Shown in pieces: positions 45,394 through 53,813 of a stretch of 64,000 nucleotides of DNA; position 1 is the first letter of the stretch, and each line of letters begins with the position of its first letter. The translations under genes were made by a program, and so were the position numbers. The stretch comes from Rhizobium sp. TH2 (GTDB taxonomy: Bacteria > Pseudomonadota > Alphaproteobacteria > Rhizobiales > Rhizobiaceae), in assembly GCF_024707525.1 (NCBI RefSeq), contig NZ_CP062231.1, positions 5,369,501-5,433,500 on the forward strand, in the 5' to 3' direction. The notes below the pieces were generated by a model. It ran no database searches. It was not told the origin of the DNA and was given only the letters and a program-made list of their open reading frames with translations.

Positions 45394-46488
45394 ATGAACA
45401 TCACGCGACGCTCATTCCTCGCCGCCGGCGCAGCCATGCCTCTTCTTGGCCTCACACGTCCATCACTCGCCGATGAAGGAACGCTGCGGCAGGTAGCGAC
45501 CGACCGCAAGCTGATCTACGGCACGGCGGTTTCGACCGGCACTCTCGCCAAGGACAAGCCGTTTGCCCAACTGGTCATCGACCAGGCCAACATGCTCGTC
45601 GCCGAGGGTGAGACCAAGCGCAAGGCGATCGAACCGAAGCAGGGACGGCTCAACTTCGCGCCGACCGAGCGGCTTCTGGCCTTCGCGGAGAAGAATGGCC
45701 AGCGCATGCGGGGCCACACCCTGCTCTGGCACGAGGCGAACCCCGAATGGCTGCTGGCGAAGCTCGCGGAAGGACGCGACGACAAGCTGCTGACCGACTA
45801 CATCGAAAAGACGGTCGGTCACTTCAAGGGCAGGATGCATTCCTGGGACGTCATCAACGAGGTCATCCACATCGATGAGGGTGGCGAGGAGGATCTCCGC
45901 ATCAGTTCGCCCTGGTACAAGGCTTTCGGCTCCGGCTATATCGAGACCGCCTTCCAGGTCGCCCATGCCGCCGATCCGGATGCGCTGCTCTTCTATAACG
46001 AGATCAATCTGGAGGCGGATGTCTGGTGGGCGGAGCAGCGCAGGTCATCGGTGCTCAAACTACTCGAAAAGCTCCTCAAGAAGGGCATTCCCGTCCACGC
46101 GCTGGGGATACAGTCCCACCTCAAGGCATATCGCCTGGATTACACCGACGAGGTCATGTCGCGCTTCCTCGACGAGGTCAGCGATCTCGGCCTGAAAATC
46201 CTGATCACCGAATTCGATATCGCCGATGTCGAAGGGCCCGCCGACCCCGCCCAGCGGGACGCGGATATTGCGGCACTCGGCCGCCGCTATCTCGATGTTG
46301 CGTTTTCGAAACCCGCGGTGCTCGGATGTCTCACATGGGGCATTTCCGACCGCTATTCCTGGCTATCGCAATATGACAGCTACAAATGGTCCGACGGCAG
46401 CCTGTCACGAGGGCTGCCCTTCGATGGCGATCTGCGTCCGAAGAAGCTCTATTTCGAGATGCTCAATTCCTATCGCAGCGCCTCTTAG
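45394..46488 (+). CDS. Endo-1,4-beta-xylanase, GH10, Tat-exported
   Basis: 364 residues. Twin-arginine signal (RRSFLAAGA, residues 5-13) with cleavage near LADEG, so a periplasmic or extracellular enzyme. Family 10 barrel with RGHTLLWH, acid/base E156 in WDVINEVI, ALGIQSHL and nucleophile E273 in LITEFD. It hydrolyses beta-1,4-xylan or similar backbones. Co-transcription with the EPS polymerase gene suggests it trims the polymer made here rather than plant xylan, which is a notable inference given UDP-xylose synthase nearby. AAAGGAAAACGAC precedes the ATG. Confidence 0.9.
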   Translation: MNITRRSFLAAGAAMPLLGLTRPSLADEGTLRQVATDRKLIYGTAVSTGTLAKDKPFAQLVIDQANMLVAEGETKRKAIEPKQGRLNFAPTERLLAFAEKNGQRMRGHTLLWHEANPEWLLAKLAEGRDDKLLTDYIEKTVGHFKGRMHSWDVINEVIHIDEGGEEDLRISSPWYKAFGSGYIETAFQVAHAADPDALLFYNEINLEADVWWAEQRRSSVLKLLEKLLKKGIPVHALGIQSHLKAYRLDYTDEVMSRFLDEVSDLGLKILITEFDIADVEGPADPAQRDADIAALGRRYLDVAFSKPAVLGCLTWGISDRYSWLSQYDSYKWSDGSLSRGLPFDGDLRPKKLYFEMLNSYRSAS

Positions 46489-46494
46489 AGCCCT

Positions 46495-47610
46495 TCAAGC
46501 GGCGACCGAGCTCGTGACCACGCCCTTCCGGCGTGTGGACGCCTTGTTGCGCCATTTCAGCACCGGCATCTCCACGAGATAATAGGACGCGACGGCGAGG
46601 ACGAACGTCACGCCGAGTTCGGCGAACGATGTGAGCACGGTCTTCGTCATCCCTGTGTTGGAGAGGAAGAACCATGCCGCGCCGTGCCAGATGTAGAGCG
46701 AGTAGCTGAGCTTTCCAATCCATTCCGCCGGTGGGGAATTCGCGATGTTCTGGAGCAATCCCAGCCGTGGCGAAAAGACGATCGGTGCCACGATGAGGAG
46801 GGCGCCGATGCCACGCAGGCTGTAGCGGAGCGTATCCCTGAAGAAATCGTCCCGGATGACGGTCGAGAGGACCAGCAGCGCGACGCCCGCGATAAGCGCC
46901 TGCGGGCTCGATATGGCTTTTCGGAGGCGGCCCTCGGGGCTCAATTCGCAGATTGCCGCGAGGAATACGCCGTAAGCGATCGAATCGAATCGCGTCTCGG
47001 ATGCCATGTAGATCCGGTTCGTGTTGGACCATTCCGGCCACTGGATGACGTAGCCGATGCGGATGAGCAACGGTGCCACGATCATGACGATCGCGAAGGC
47101 CAGCACCTTCCCCGGGCTCGCCCTGACGAAGGCGATGAACAGCGGCGCGATAAGGTAGAAATGCTCTTCGACGGACAGCGACCAGAGCACGCCGATGGGC
47201 AGGACATGCTGTGTCCCGGCAAGTTCGTAATACGACTTTAGGTAGTTGACGAAATAGAGAAAGACCGAGGCGATTTCGATCAACGGCGACGGGATCGAAT
47301 GCATCCTGGCGAACAGGACGACGACGATCATATAGACGATCAGCACCGGAAACAGCCGCAGCAAGCGCCGCCAATAGAACGCGCCGATTCGCACGTCGCC
47401 GGTTTCCTTCGCTTCGGCAAGCAGCAATCGGGTGATCAGGAATCCTGAAATGACGAAGAAAATATAGACGCCCAGCGACGATATTCCGGAATATTCGCCG
47501 AGGAAAAAGTGACCGATAATCACGATCAGGATGCTCAGGCACCTGAGGCCATTGAGGCCCTGGATATGGCCCTTCGTTGCGGAAACTGGTGGAAGAGGCT
47601 CAATCATCAT
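46495..47610 (-). CDS. Acyltransferase 3 family membrane O-acyltransferase
   Basis: 371 residues, about ten membrane helices: LNGLRCLSILIVIIGHF (catalytic-region His), SSLGVYIFFVISGFLITRLL, FYWRRLLRLFPVL, LWSLSVEEHFYLIAP and a late LSYSLYIWHG are the OafA/ExoZ signature blocks. It would add acetyl or succinyl groups to EPS sugar residues. ATG at 47610 or 47607; the open frame further upstream crosses a long inverted repeat. Ends 6 bases from the convergent GH10 gene. Confidence 0.87.
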   Translation of the reverse strand: MMIEPLPPVSATKGHIQGLNGLRCLSILIVIIGHFFLGEYSGISSLGVYIFFVISGFLITRLLLAEAKETGDVRIGAFYWRRLLRLFPVLIVYMIVVVLFARMHSIPSPLIEIASVFLYFVNYLKSYYELAGTQHVLPIGVLWSLSVEEHFYLIAPLFIAFVRASPGKVLAFAIVMIVAPLLIRIGYVIQWPEWSNTNRIYMASETRFDSIAYGVFLAAICELSPEGRLRKAISSPQALIAGVALLVLSTVIRDDFFRDTLRYSLRGIGALLIVAPIVFSPRLGLLQNIANSPPAEWIGKLSYSLYIWHGAAWFFLSNTGMTKTVLTSFAELGVTFVLAVASYYLVEMPVLKWRNKASTRRKGVVTSSVAA

Positions 47611-47655
47611 TCGTGTCCGTTCGCCGTTCGACGGACATTTAAACCAGTTTTTGCA

Positions 47656-47687
47656 CTGCACTGCAACGCTGTTGCGTTGCGGTGCAG
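47656..47687. promoter_or_regulatory. Long inverted repeat between acyltransferase and small membrane-protein genes
   Basis: CTGCACTGCAACG and CGTTGCGGTGCAG pair at 12 of 13 positions around a 6-base loop. It lies about 45 bases upstream of the acyltransferase start and downstream of the small gene on the same strand, so it may end the first transcript, regulate the second, or both. Confidence 0.45.
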
Positions 47688-47753
47688 ATGCGAGTGAAAT
47701 GACGCTGAATCGGAGAGAAATGTGACGAAAGGTCCAAAATATGGCCAAAAAGC

Positions 47754-47972
47754 CTATTTTCGGCCACCTTGCATGCGTGCCCAGAGCACCCAGACCACGA
47801 CGACGATGATCGATATCGGCCACAAAATATAGGCGATTGCGGCGTGATACCACACGACCTTCGAGCTGCCGCCGCTCAGCCATGTTGCAATGGTGCCAGC
47901 GAACAAAAAGAACAATCCGCCGATCAACCAGATCTGAAAATAGATATCCAAGACGCTTGCCCCCAAGCTCAA
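47754..47972 (-). CDS. Small two-helix membrane protein
   Basis: 72 residues with two hydrophobic helices (IWLIGGLFFLFAGTIATWL and AIAYILWPISIIVVVVWVLW) and a short positive C-terminus. The frame starts at TTG, with GGGA 4 bases before it; a second TTG two codons later is also possible. No family recognised. It sits between the O-acyltransferase gene and the RTX glycanase gene but on its own. Confidence 0.55.
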   Translation of the reverse strand: MSLGASVLDIYFQIWLIGGLFFLFAGTIATWLSGGSSKVVWYHAAIAYILWPISIIVVVVWVLWARMQGGRK

Positions 47973-48289
47973 TATGTCCCGCCGTGTACTAAAGCGAAAG
48001 AGCGGACATTAGCAATTGATTTACCATGTTCCGGCGCCCTTTGTTTGTTTGTTGGTAAATGCGCGGGGCCTTTTGGACACAATGCTTTCATGCCTGCGTC
48101 CAAGGTCCGGATATGGCACAAATGTTGTTTTATTCCGGCGTTCGCCCGTGCCGCCCGATCGGCAACTTGATCGGCCGGCGCGCGAATCTCCCTATTTCTT
48201 ATATAAGTAAATCATAAGATTTTGCACGTTGTGGTTACGCTTCTTAACACTTTTTATTGCTATCCCGACTCCGCAACAAGGAGAAGAGA
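47973..48289 (+). other. 317-base intergenic region upstream of the RTX glycanase gene
   Basis: No credible ORF. It holds a tandem TTTG run near 48040, inverse arms ATTTACC and GGTAAAT flanking that run, a CCGATC/GATCGG pair around 48165, and an AT-rich stretch at 48196-48260. TTGCAC followed 17 bases later by TAACAC could be a weak promoter. Suited to a regulated promoter for a large secreted enzyme; nothing firm can be said about the regulator. Confidence 0.4.
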
Positions 48290-51200
48290 ATGGCTGAGCA
48301 AGGTATCACCCTGTGGGCGGATCAGGCGGACCAGACCCTGACCGGAACGGAATTCGACGATGTGCTGGGAGGCTTCCACGGCACGTCGACACTGATCGGC
48401 GGCGCCGGCAACGACACTTATTATGTCATGTCGCCGCTCAACACCGTTATCGAGAATACGGCTGAAGGCAGTGATTCGGTCATCACCTGGCAGAGCTATA
48501 CGCTTGGTAGCAATCTTGAGAATCTCCAGGTGCTCGGCGCCGATACGATCGGGATCGGCAACGGCCTTGCCAACATTATTGCCGGTGGTGACGGCAGCCA
48601 GCAGATCTTTGGCGCCGGCGGCGATGATACGCTGTCGGGTGGCGCGGGCAGCGACCTTTTCATCGTCCGTCAGAATTCCGGTTCGGATGTCATCACGGAT
48701 TTCGAATCGGGTGCCGGTGCAGGCGACGCCGTCCAACTGGGCAGCTATGGCTTCACCAACTTCTCCGAGGTCCTCGACCAGATGTCGCAATCGGGCTCCG
48801 ATGCCGTCATCCAGCTCAATTCCGGCGAGACGCTGACCTTCCGCAATCGTTCGATCGCCGATTTCAGCGCGGATGATTTTCAATATGCGCTGGATACGAC
48901 AAAGCTCGATCTCACCTTCAGCGACGAGTTCAACAGCCTGAGCCTGCAATCGGCCGGCGGAACGTGGCGGACGTCCTTCTGGGACGGCGCGGACGGGCGC
49001 ACACTCGCCTCCAATGAAGAATTGCAGGTCTACATGGACGAGGCCTATCTCGGATTGGGCGTCAATCCATTCTCCATCGATGGCGGAATACTCAACATTC
49101 ACGCTGACACGGCAAGCGCGGACGTCCAGGCGGCAACCGGCCATGATTACACGTCGGGCATGCTGTCGTCCCGCGACAGCTTTGCGCAGACCTACGGGTA
49201 TTTCGAGATCAAATGCGAACTGCCGCAGGGCCAGGGTACCTGGCCGGCCTTCTGGATGCTGCCGGCCGATGGCTCCTGGCCTCCGGAGCTCGATGTCTTC
49301 GAAGCGCTTGGCGGCGATAGCTCCACCGTCTTCATGACCGCCCATTCCAACAGCACGGGCGAGCATACGAAAACCGGCTTCACCTCCTGGGTCGGCGACG
49401 TGTCTGCGGGCATGCATACCTATGGCGTGCTTTGGACGCCGGAAGAACTGGTCTGGTATGTCGATGGCGCCGAAGTCTTCCGCACCGCGACGCCGCCCGA
49501 CATGCACCAGCCGATGCACATGGTCACCAACCTGGCGATCGGCGGCGTCCTGCCCGGCGATCCGGACGAGGATTTCAGCGGCGCCGATCTAAAGATCGAT
49601 TACATCCGCGCCTACCAGCTTAACGACGGCTCGATACCCTCGACCGTCACTTCAGGCGTGACAACCACGCTCGATCACATCGCCGTCTCGCTGGTGCTGA
49701 CGGGCGCGCTTCATATCAACGGCACCGGCAACGGGCTGGATAACACACTGACCGGCAACAGCGGTAACAACATCCTGGATGGGCGCGCTGGCGCCGACAC
49801 CATGATCGGCGGTCTCGGCGACGATACCTATCAGGTCGACAATACCGGCGACATCGTCACCGAATGGTCGGGCGAGGGACTGGACACGGTCAACGCCTCC
49901 GTCACGCATATCCTGTCGGCCAATGTCGAAAACCTGATCCTCACCGGCACCGGAGACATCAACGGCACCGGCAACGAACTTGCCAACATCCTGACCGGGA
50001 ACGCCGGCAGCAACGTCCTCAATGGTGCCTCGGGCGCCGATACGATGATCGGCGCCGCCGGCAACGACACGTATTTCGTCGATAATGCAGGCGATGTCGT
50101 CACCGAATGGTCGGGCAATGGAACCGATCATGTCTATGCGTCCGTCAGCCATGCCCTTTCTTCGAATGTCGAGAACCTGACTCTGACGGGAAGCGCCAAC
50201 ATCAATGCCACCGGCAACTGGGCCGCGAACGTCATGTCAGGCAATTCCGGCGACAACGTGCTGGATGGCGGAACGGATGCGGACCGGCTCACAGGCGGCG
50301 CTGGTAACGATACCTACCGGGTCGATAATGCCGGAGATGCCATCATGGAGAACGTCGGAGAGGGAATCGATAGCGTCCATTCCTCGGTATCGCTCACGCT
50401 TGTGGCCAATGTCGAGAATCTGACGCTGACGGGTAGCTGGAGCCTTAACGCCACGGGCAACGATCTCGCAAACGGCCTGACCGGAAATACAGGCGCCAAC
50501 ATTCTCAATGGCTTGGGTGGCACTGACACGATGGCGGGCGGCACCGGCAACGACACCTACTACGTCGACAATGCCGGCGATATCGTCAGTGATTGGTCCA
50601 ACGCCGGAACCGATACCGTCTATTCATCCGCCAGCTATGCCCTTCTCACCCATGTGGAGAACCTGACGCTCACCGGCAGTGCCAATATCAATGCTACGGG
50701 CAACTGGCTGTCGAACAACGTGGGCGGCAATATAGGCGACAACGTGCTCGATGGCGGCACGGGCGCCGACACGATGAGCGGCGATACGGGTAACGACACC
50801 TACTACGTCGATAATACTAGCGATGTGATCACGGAGTGGTGGAACCGTGGTGTCGATACCGTTTTCGCTTCTGTCTCCTACAGCCTCGCGGCGAATGTGG
50901 AGAATCTCATCCTCACGACCACCTGGAGCCTCAATGCCACGGGCAACGATCTGGCAAATACCCTCACGGGCAATGCCGGCAGCAATATGCTGAATGGCGG
51001 CGGCGGTGCCGACATCATCGTCGGGGGCGACGGCAAGGACTTCCTGATCGGAGGTGCCGGCGCGGATCGGCTGACGGGAGGCGCCGGAACCGATACGTTC
51101 CGTTTCCTCTCCCAGGCCGACTCGACGGTGGCCTCTCACGATGTCGTCACCGATTTCACGCGTGGCGACCGGATCGATCTGTCTTCCACCCTCGACGGTG

Positions 51201-51385
51201 TACTGACATATCTGCATGACGGGGCGTTCACTGGCCAAGCGGGAGAGGTGCGGCTTACGACGTCAGGCGACGGCGTGCTCGTCGATATCGATCTCACTGG
51301 CGACAAGGCGTCCGACATGCAGATCTATCTCTCGGATGTCTCGATGGGCACGATGCAGGAAAGTGGCGCGGACTTCATTCTCTGA
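48290..51385 (+). CDS. Secreted GH16 glycanase with RTX repeats (ExsH-like)
   Basis: 1031 residues. A first RTX-like block (about 20-145: LIGGAGNDTYYV, LSGGAGSDLFIV), then a GH16 jelly-roll domain (about 205-455) with catalytic PELDVFEA, giving nucleophile E333, D335 and acid/base E338. From about 464 to 920 come six near-identical 81-residue modules each with a GGxGxDTY calcium-binding turn, then a terminal RTX/secretion segment (TDTFRFLSQADSTVASHDVVTDF). No N-terminal signal, so type I secretion. ATG at 48290 follows AAGGAGAAGAGA. Role: cleaving EPS outside the cell to set its chain length, as known for S. meliloti ExsH. The type I exporter is not in this window. Confidence 0.92.
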   Translation: MAEQGITLWADQADQTLTGTEFDDVLGGFHGTSTLIGGAGNDTYYVMSPLNTVIENTAEGSDSVITWQSYTLGSNLENLQVLGADTIGIGNGLANIIAGGDGSQQIFGAGGDDTLSGGAGSDLFIVRQNSGSDVITDFESGAGAGDAVQLGSYGFTNFSEVLDQMSQSGSDAVIQLNSGETLTFRNRSIADFSADDFQYALDTTKLDLTFSDEFNSLSLQSAGGTWRTSFWDGADGRTLASNEELQVYMDEAYLGLGVNPFSIDGGILNIHADTASADVQAATGHDYTSGMLSSRDSFAQTYGYFEIKCELPQGQGTWPAFWMLPADGSWPPELDVFEALGGDSSTVFMTAHSNSTGEHTKTGFTSWVGDVSAGMHTYGVLWTPEELVWYVDGAEVFRTATPPDMHQPMHMVTNLAIGGVLPGDPDEDFSGADLKIDYIRAYQLNDGSIPSTVTSGVTTTLDHIAVSLVLTGALHINGTGNGLDNTLTGNSGNNILDGRAGADTMIGGLGDDTYQVDNTGDIVTEWSGEGLDTVNASVTHILSANVENLILTGTGDINGTGNELANILTGNAGSNVLNGASGADTMIGAAGNDTYFVDNAGDVVTEWSGNGTDHVYASVSHALSSNVENLTLTGSANINATGNWAANVMSGNSGDNVLDGGTDADRLTGGAGNDTYRVDNAGDAIMENVGEGIDSVHSSVSLTLVANVENLTLTGSWSLNATGNDLANGLTGNTGANILNGLGGTDTMAGGTGNDTYYVDNAGDIVSDWSNAGTDTVYSSASYALLTHVENLTLTGSANINATGNWLSNNVGGNIGDNVLDGGTGADTMSGDTGNDTYYVDNTSDVITEWWNRGVDTVFASVSYSLAANVENLILTTTWSLNATGNDLANTLTGNAGSNMLNGGGGADIIVGGDGKDFLIGGAGADRLTGGAGTDTFRFLSQADSTVASHDVVTDFTRGDRIDLSSTLDGVLTYLHDGAFTGQAGEVRLTTSGDGVLVDIDLTGDKASDMQIYLSDVSMGTMQESGADFIL
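49679..51060 (+). repeat. Tandem 243-base coding repeats of the RTX glycanase
   Basis: The NVENLxLTG block recurs at 49922, 50165, 50408, 50651 and 50894, exactly 243 bases (81 codons) apart, with a degenerate first unit starting near 49679. Each unit holds LTGNxGxNxLxGG, GADTM, GNDTYxVDN and a W-x-G-x-D-V segment. No indel between units, so recent expansion or strong frame-length constraint. Confidence 0.88.
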
Positions 51386-51422
51386 AGCACGAAACCTGCT
51401 CCAATAAATGACAGATTCATAC

Positions 51423-51451
51423 GTCCGTGCCCTGTATCTCGGGGCACGGAC
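51423..51451 (+). terminator. Hairpin after the RTX glycanase gene
   Basis: Perfect 10-bp arms GTCCGTGCCC/GGGCACGGAC around a 9-base loop, 37 bases after the stop. It is GC-rich with no T-run; a likely transcription end or 3' stabiliser. Confidence 0.6.
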
Positions 51452-51516
51452 CGCTCCCGCTTTCCGGTATATTTACAATCCTGTCCTATTGTCCGGTCGG
51501 AGCAAGGAGCGGCGGC

Positions 51517-51726
51517 ATGACGGAACTGGCAGTCAGATCGAGAATCATAAAATTCCTGGCCTATGACCGGGAACGCAATCGTCTGCGAATCGAATTCAAG
51601 AATGGTGCGATCCGGATTTTCTCCGGCGTGCCCCCGAAAATCGTCAAGGCGCTGGTCAGCGCCAAATCGCCGGGATCCTATTACATCGATCATATCCGCA
51701 TGAATTTCGAGAGACTAGCCGCCTGA
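51517..51726 (+). CDS. KTSC-domain small protein
   Basis: 69 residues. The second half (IEFKNGAIRIFSGVPPKIV, then ALVSAKSPGSYYIDHIR) matches the KTSC domain, a short module found alone or on RNA- and enzyme-associated proteins. The ATG at 51517 follows AAGGAGCGGCGGC; an in-frame ATG at 51427 lies inside the preceding hairpin. Stand-alone gene; function unknown. Confidence 0.75.
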   Translation: MTELAVRSRIIKFLAYDRERNRLRIEFKNGAIRIFSGVPPKIVKALVSAKSPGSYYIDHIRMNFERLAA

Positions 51727-52176
51727 TTGCTCTCTGGGGAGACAATCGCAGGTCATCAAAAGGCCCGTCCGGCAAAGTTCATTACAGAATTCGTGGTGTC
51801 CAAAACACCCTCATCCCACAACCCTCGATTTAATCGCTTGAAATAGTTGCTTCCGGGGCATGCCGGTTCGGCCGTGCCCTGCCGAGACCTAGTTACTTCT
51901 TGCCCAAGTTCAAGAAACTTTCCCGCAAAACCCCGGATTTCTATTTTGTCGTACTTTTTCGACACGAAAATGCCCAGAAGTTTAGAGCTCTATACATTAG
52001 AGCCAAGGCGCTCAACGCTCGAAACAACGATTTTCGACAAGAAAATTTACGTTAAAAATCAATATGTTGATAGTTTTGCAAATATTGGCTTGAGCTAATT
52101 TTTGGTTAAATTTGGTCGACACTCTCGCAACTGCGTTATAGGATGCCGCATCGCAACATCGAGATGGGGTGGCGAA
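51727..52176 (+). other. 450-base AT-rich regulatory region before the EPS priming gene
   Basis: No convincing gene. A 69-codon minus-strand frame and an 83-codon plus-strand frame are open but have no ribosome site or natural composition. The region is much richer in A and T than its neighbours from about 51900 on. The half-site TAGAGC occurs three times in 51983-52003, as palindrome TAGAGCTCTA and as GCTCTA-TACAT-TAGAGC. This is a likely landing region for regulators of EPS synthesis. Confidence 0.45.
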
Positions 52177-52878
52177 ATGAGGACAACAGGATTCATTGAA
52201 CCCGGTCGGCGAAAAGCGGATTTACGGCTCGATCGCCGGGGGATAACGTCTACAACCGGGGAGAAAATCAGGGCTTCCCAGCTGATCGCAAAACGGGGCA
52301 TGGACGTCCTGATATCGGGATCGTCGCTGATAATTCTGCTGCCGCTTTTTCTCCTGATCGCGGCTCTGATCAAGATTGAAAGCCGCGGTCCGGTGCTGTT
52401 CACCCAGCTGCGCTGGGGCATGAGCGGCAAGAAGATCAAGGTCTACAAGTTTCGTTCGATGCGTAGTGATCTCGGTGATCCCACAGGTATCCAGCAAACG
52501 GTGCCGAATGACCCCCGAATCACGCCATTCGGGGCTTTTCTCCGGAAATCCAACTTCGATGAGCTTCCCCAGCTGCTGAACGTGCTGAGGGGCGACATGT
52601 CGCTTGTTGGACCACGATGCCACGCTATCGGCATGAAGGCTGCCGGCGTTCAATATGAGGAACTGGTTCCGGTCTATCACGACCGTCACAAGATGCGGCC
52701 CGGCATAACAGGCCTGGCCCAGATGCGGGGTCTCAGGGGACCGACGATCTCGCCCTCCAAGTCGAAGGCACGTATCGCCTGCGACATCCACTACGTGAAC
52801 AACTTTTCGCTGCTGCTCGATATCAAGATCGCCTTTGGCACGCTCAGGAATGAGATGTTCAAGGGAACCGGCTTCTAG
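52177..52878 (+). CDS. ExoY/WbaP-type undecaprenyl-phosphate sugar-1-phosphate transferase
   Basis: 233 residues. One membrane helix (LIILLPLFLLIAALIKI) then the bacterial sugar transferase catalytic block: GPVLFTQLRWGMSGKKIKVY, KFRSM, LRKSNFDELPQLLNVLRGDM with the DE pair, SLVGPR and MRPGITGLAQ. It loads the first sugar phosphate on the lipid carrier, most often galactose or glucose, and so starts EPS repeat-unit assembly. ATG at 52177 follows GGGGTGGCGAA. It is preceded by a 450-base regulatory-looking gap, as befits the committing step. Confidence 0.9.
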   Translation: MRTTGFIEPGRRKADLRLDRRGITSTTGEKIRASQLIAKRGMDVLISGSSLIILLPLFLLIAALIKIESRGPVLFTQLRWGMSGKKIKVYKFRSMRSDLGDPTGIQQTVPNDPRITPFGAFLRKSNFDELPQLLNVLRGDMSLVGPRCHAIGMKAAGVQYEELVPVYHDRHKMRPGITGLAQMRGLRGPTISPSKSKARIACDIHYVNNFSLLLDIKIAFGTLRNEMFKGTGF

Positions 52879-52952
52879 GAGCGCAGGTAGACGCCCGCGC
52901 GGCGGCCTCCATCAAAATCATGTCTGATAGACCAGTCCAAAGGACCCTAAAA

Positions 52953-53714
52953 ATGTCTCTGCTGGAATATGTCAAAGTTGGCGGCATAAAAACCGCACGC
53001 CTTTCGAGGCAAGGGTTGGTTCAGGCGATTGCCGATGAAATCAACACTCGTGACAGCCAATCACCTCCAAAACTGCTGTTTGACGCGAATGGCCATGCGC
53101 TGGCGATGGCCATCATGAATCGCAGCTATCTCGAGGACATGAACCGGGCGGACATCATCCATGCCGACGGCGAACCGCTGGTGATCGCCTCGCGACTGCT
53201 GACCAATTCGCCCATCCCCGAGAGAAGCGCCACGACGGACCTTTTCCACGATGTTGCACGGACCGCCCATACGGACGGCGTGAAGTTCTTCCTCCTCGGA
53301 GCCTCCGAGGAGGTCAACAAGGAATGCGCCGACAAGATGCAGCAGATGTATCCCGCGCTCGATATCGTCGGACGCCGGCACGGATATTTCTCCCTCGAGG
53401 ATGAGGCTGCAATTTGCGATGAGATCAATGCCTCCGGTGCCAACGTCATATGGGTTGGTCTCGGCAAGCCGAAGGAACAGGCCTTCTGCGTCAGGAACCG
53501 GGACCGGTTGACCAGCGCCTGGCTGATCACCTGCGGCGGCTGCTTCAACTATGTGACCGGTGCCTATGCCCGGGCACCCGAATGGATGCAGAAATCTGGC
53601 CTCGAATGGGTGCACCGGCTGTTGACCGAGCCGCGCAAACTCGGCTGGCGATATCTCACCACCACGCCGCTTGCTCTCATCCTGCTATTCGCGCGGACGA
53701 GCAGCAAGGTCTAG
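52953..53714 (+). CDS. WecG/TagA/CpsF-family glycosyltransferase
   Basis: 253 residues with the family pattern: FDANGHALAMAIMN, RADIIHADGEPLV, FFLLGASEEV, GRRHGYF, VIWVGLGKPKEQ and CGGCFNYVTGAYARAPEWMQ...GLEWVHRLLTEP. It would add a sugar (N-acetylmannosaminuronate, ManNAc or glucose types are known) to the lipid-linked primer. ATG at 52953 is preferred over 52920 because AAAGGA precedes it by 8 bases. 74 bases after the priming transferase gene. Confidence 0.87.
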   Translation: MSLLEYVKVGGIKTARLSRQGLVQAIADEINTRDSQSPPKLLFDANGHALAMAIMNRSYLEDMNRADIIHADGEPLVIASRLLTNSPIPERSATTDLFHDVARTAHTDGVKFFLLGASEEVNKECADKMQQMYPALDIVGRRHGYFSLEDEAAICDEINASGANVIWVGLGKPKEQAFCVRNRDRLTSAWLITCGGCFNYVTGAYARAPEWMQKSGLEWVHRLLTEPRKLGWRYLTTTPLALILLFARTSSKV

Positions 53715-53772
53715 GTGGCCCCTCTGCTGGGCCACCTGAACGCCGTCGTGGATGGGCCAACCGGCCCGTCCA
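53714..53772 (+). terminator. Two hairpins after the WecG-type gene
   Basis: First, perfect 9-bp arms AGGTGGCCC/GGGCCACCT around 7 bases (53714-53738), starting on the last base of the stop codon. Second, GGATGGGCC/GGCCCGTCC, 8 of 9 paired (53751-53772). No T-run. Possible partial terminator or mRNA boundary before the export genes. Confidence 0.55.
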
Positions 53773-53813
53773 GAGCCGGCGAAATATCAGTAAAGGCGTA
53801 TGAGGACTATTGA

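Noticed and set aside
49679..51060. Regular 243-base repeats considered as a CRISPR-like or satellite array
   Set aside because: The repeats are in frame, encode RTX calcium-binding modules and lack spacers.
51756..51965. 69-codon minus-strand ORF in the gap before the EPS priming gene
   Set aside because: No ribosome site and overlapping another weak ORF; the gap looks regulatory instead.
51847..52098. 83-codon plus-strand ORF in the same gap
   Set aside because: Passes through the TAGAGC repeat cluster and AT-rich tract, with no ribosome site or recognisable composition.
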